A DNA stretch of 64,000 nucleotides from Archangium violaceum Cb vi76 (GTDB lineage Bacteria; Myxococcota; Myxococcia; Myxococcales; Myxococcaceae): contig NZ_JPMI01000046.1 of NCBI RefSeq assembly GCF_000733295.1, positions 17,675 to 81,674 on the forward strand, read 5' to 3'. Of the stretch, positions 63,912 to 64,000 are shown piece by piece (within the stretch, counting starts at the first letter, position 1; each line of letters opens with the position of its first letter). Made by a program: the position numbers and the translations under genes. The notes below the pieces were generated by a model. The model had not been told where the DNA came from. It saw nothing but the letters and a program-made list of their open reading frames with translations, and made no database searches.

Positions 63912-64000
63912 CGACTCACCTTCACGCTCTCCGAAGGGAGTACTTTCCTACATCATGCAAGCGGCATCCACCACATCCCCGTAGTCCTGGGTCAGGACTC

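Overview
The window is a GC-rich, gene-dense stretch of chromosome that reads as a myxobacterium of the Cystobacterineae (Archangium, Cystobacter or Myxococcus relatives). The reasons are the Hanks-type kinases with a C-terminal PEGA region, the many lipoproteins with short cysteine-rich or Pro/Asp spacers, the very large PAS/GAF histidine kinase, a lipoprotein toxin built like the SitA toxins exchanged between myxobacterial outer membranes, and toxin/immunity families (DUF6310, DUF5953) that I know mainly from myxobacteria. All assignments are by reading motifs; no database search was run.

Layout. 1-4.3 kb: start of a kinase gene, uncharacterised proteins, a J-domain-like protein overlapping a LysR tail remnant, and a DUF1428 protein. 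4.6-7.9 kb: methyltransferase, 2OG-Fe(II) oxygenase, nucleotidyltransferase and an ABA4-like membrane protein. 8.0-13.9 kb: an overlapping ECF sigma / anti-sigma / secreted caspase-like protease operon followed by a large Ig-repeat lipoprotein. 14.0-17.0 kb: a scarred area with a truncated outer-membrane gene, a divergent MerR/methyltransferase pair with a clear palindromic operator, and a P450 gene broken by an internal deletion. 17-24 kb: surface lipoproteins, VOC and AraC proteins, a gingipain-like C25 lipoprotein, a peptidoglycan-binding/EEP nuclease fusion and a signal-less candidate exoprotein. 24.2-29.2 kb: five-PAS histidine kinase and an intact P450.

29.25-31.65 kb is an accessory patch made of toxin pieces and immunity genes: a truncated and frameshifted DUF6310 toxin coupled to a DUF5953 gene, then an N-terminally missing toxin tip followed after 3 bases by an Imm26 gene. 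It begins at a tRNA-like 3' end and a long inverted repeat. 31.6-40 kb is mostly housekeeping and transport: peptidase S51, methyltransferase, USP, CBS, ZIP transporter, SigJ-like sigma factor, DctA and MscS, with two copies of an interspersed palindrome. 40-48.5 kb: single-domain response regulator, tetraheme lipoprotein with a 5'-nucleotidase-like domain, three-LysM transglycosylase, two-domain AAA ATPase and a PEGA kinase.

48.6-53 kb is a four-gene operon with 4-base overlaps (lipoprotein, ABC ATPase, FtsX-like permease, membrane protein), probably a lipoprotein- or envelope-directed ABC system. 53-58.3 kb holds a secreted esterase, a small lipoprotein pair, and a PspA / anchored substrate-binding protein / coiled-coil operon that looks like an envelope-stress module. 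58.4-60.6 kb is a PilZ-cytidine deaminase-amidohydrolase operon. 60.7-63.9 kb is a SitA-like lipoprotein toxin with two downstream candidate immunity genes.

Strongest candidates for under-described systems: the sigma/anti-sigma/caspase operon (8.0-10.9 kb), the PspA trio (55.5-58.3 kb), the SitA-like cassette (60.7-63.9 kb) and the toxin-remnant patch (29.25-31.65 kb).
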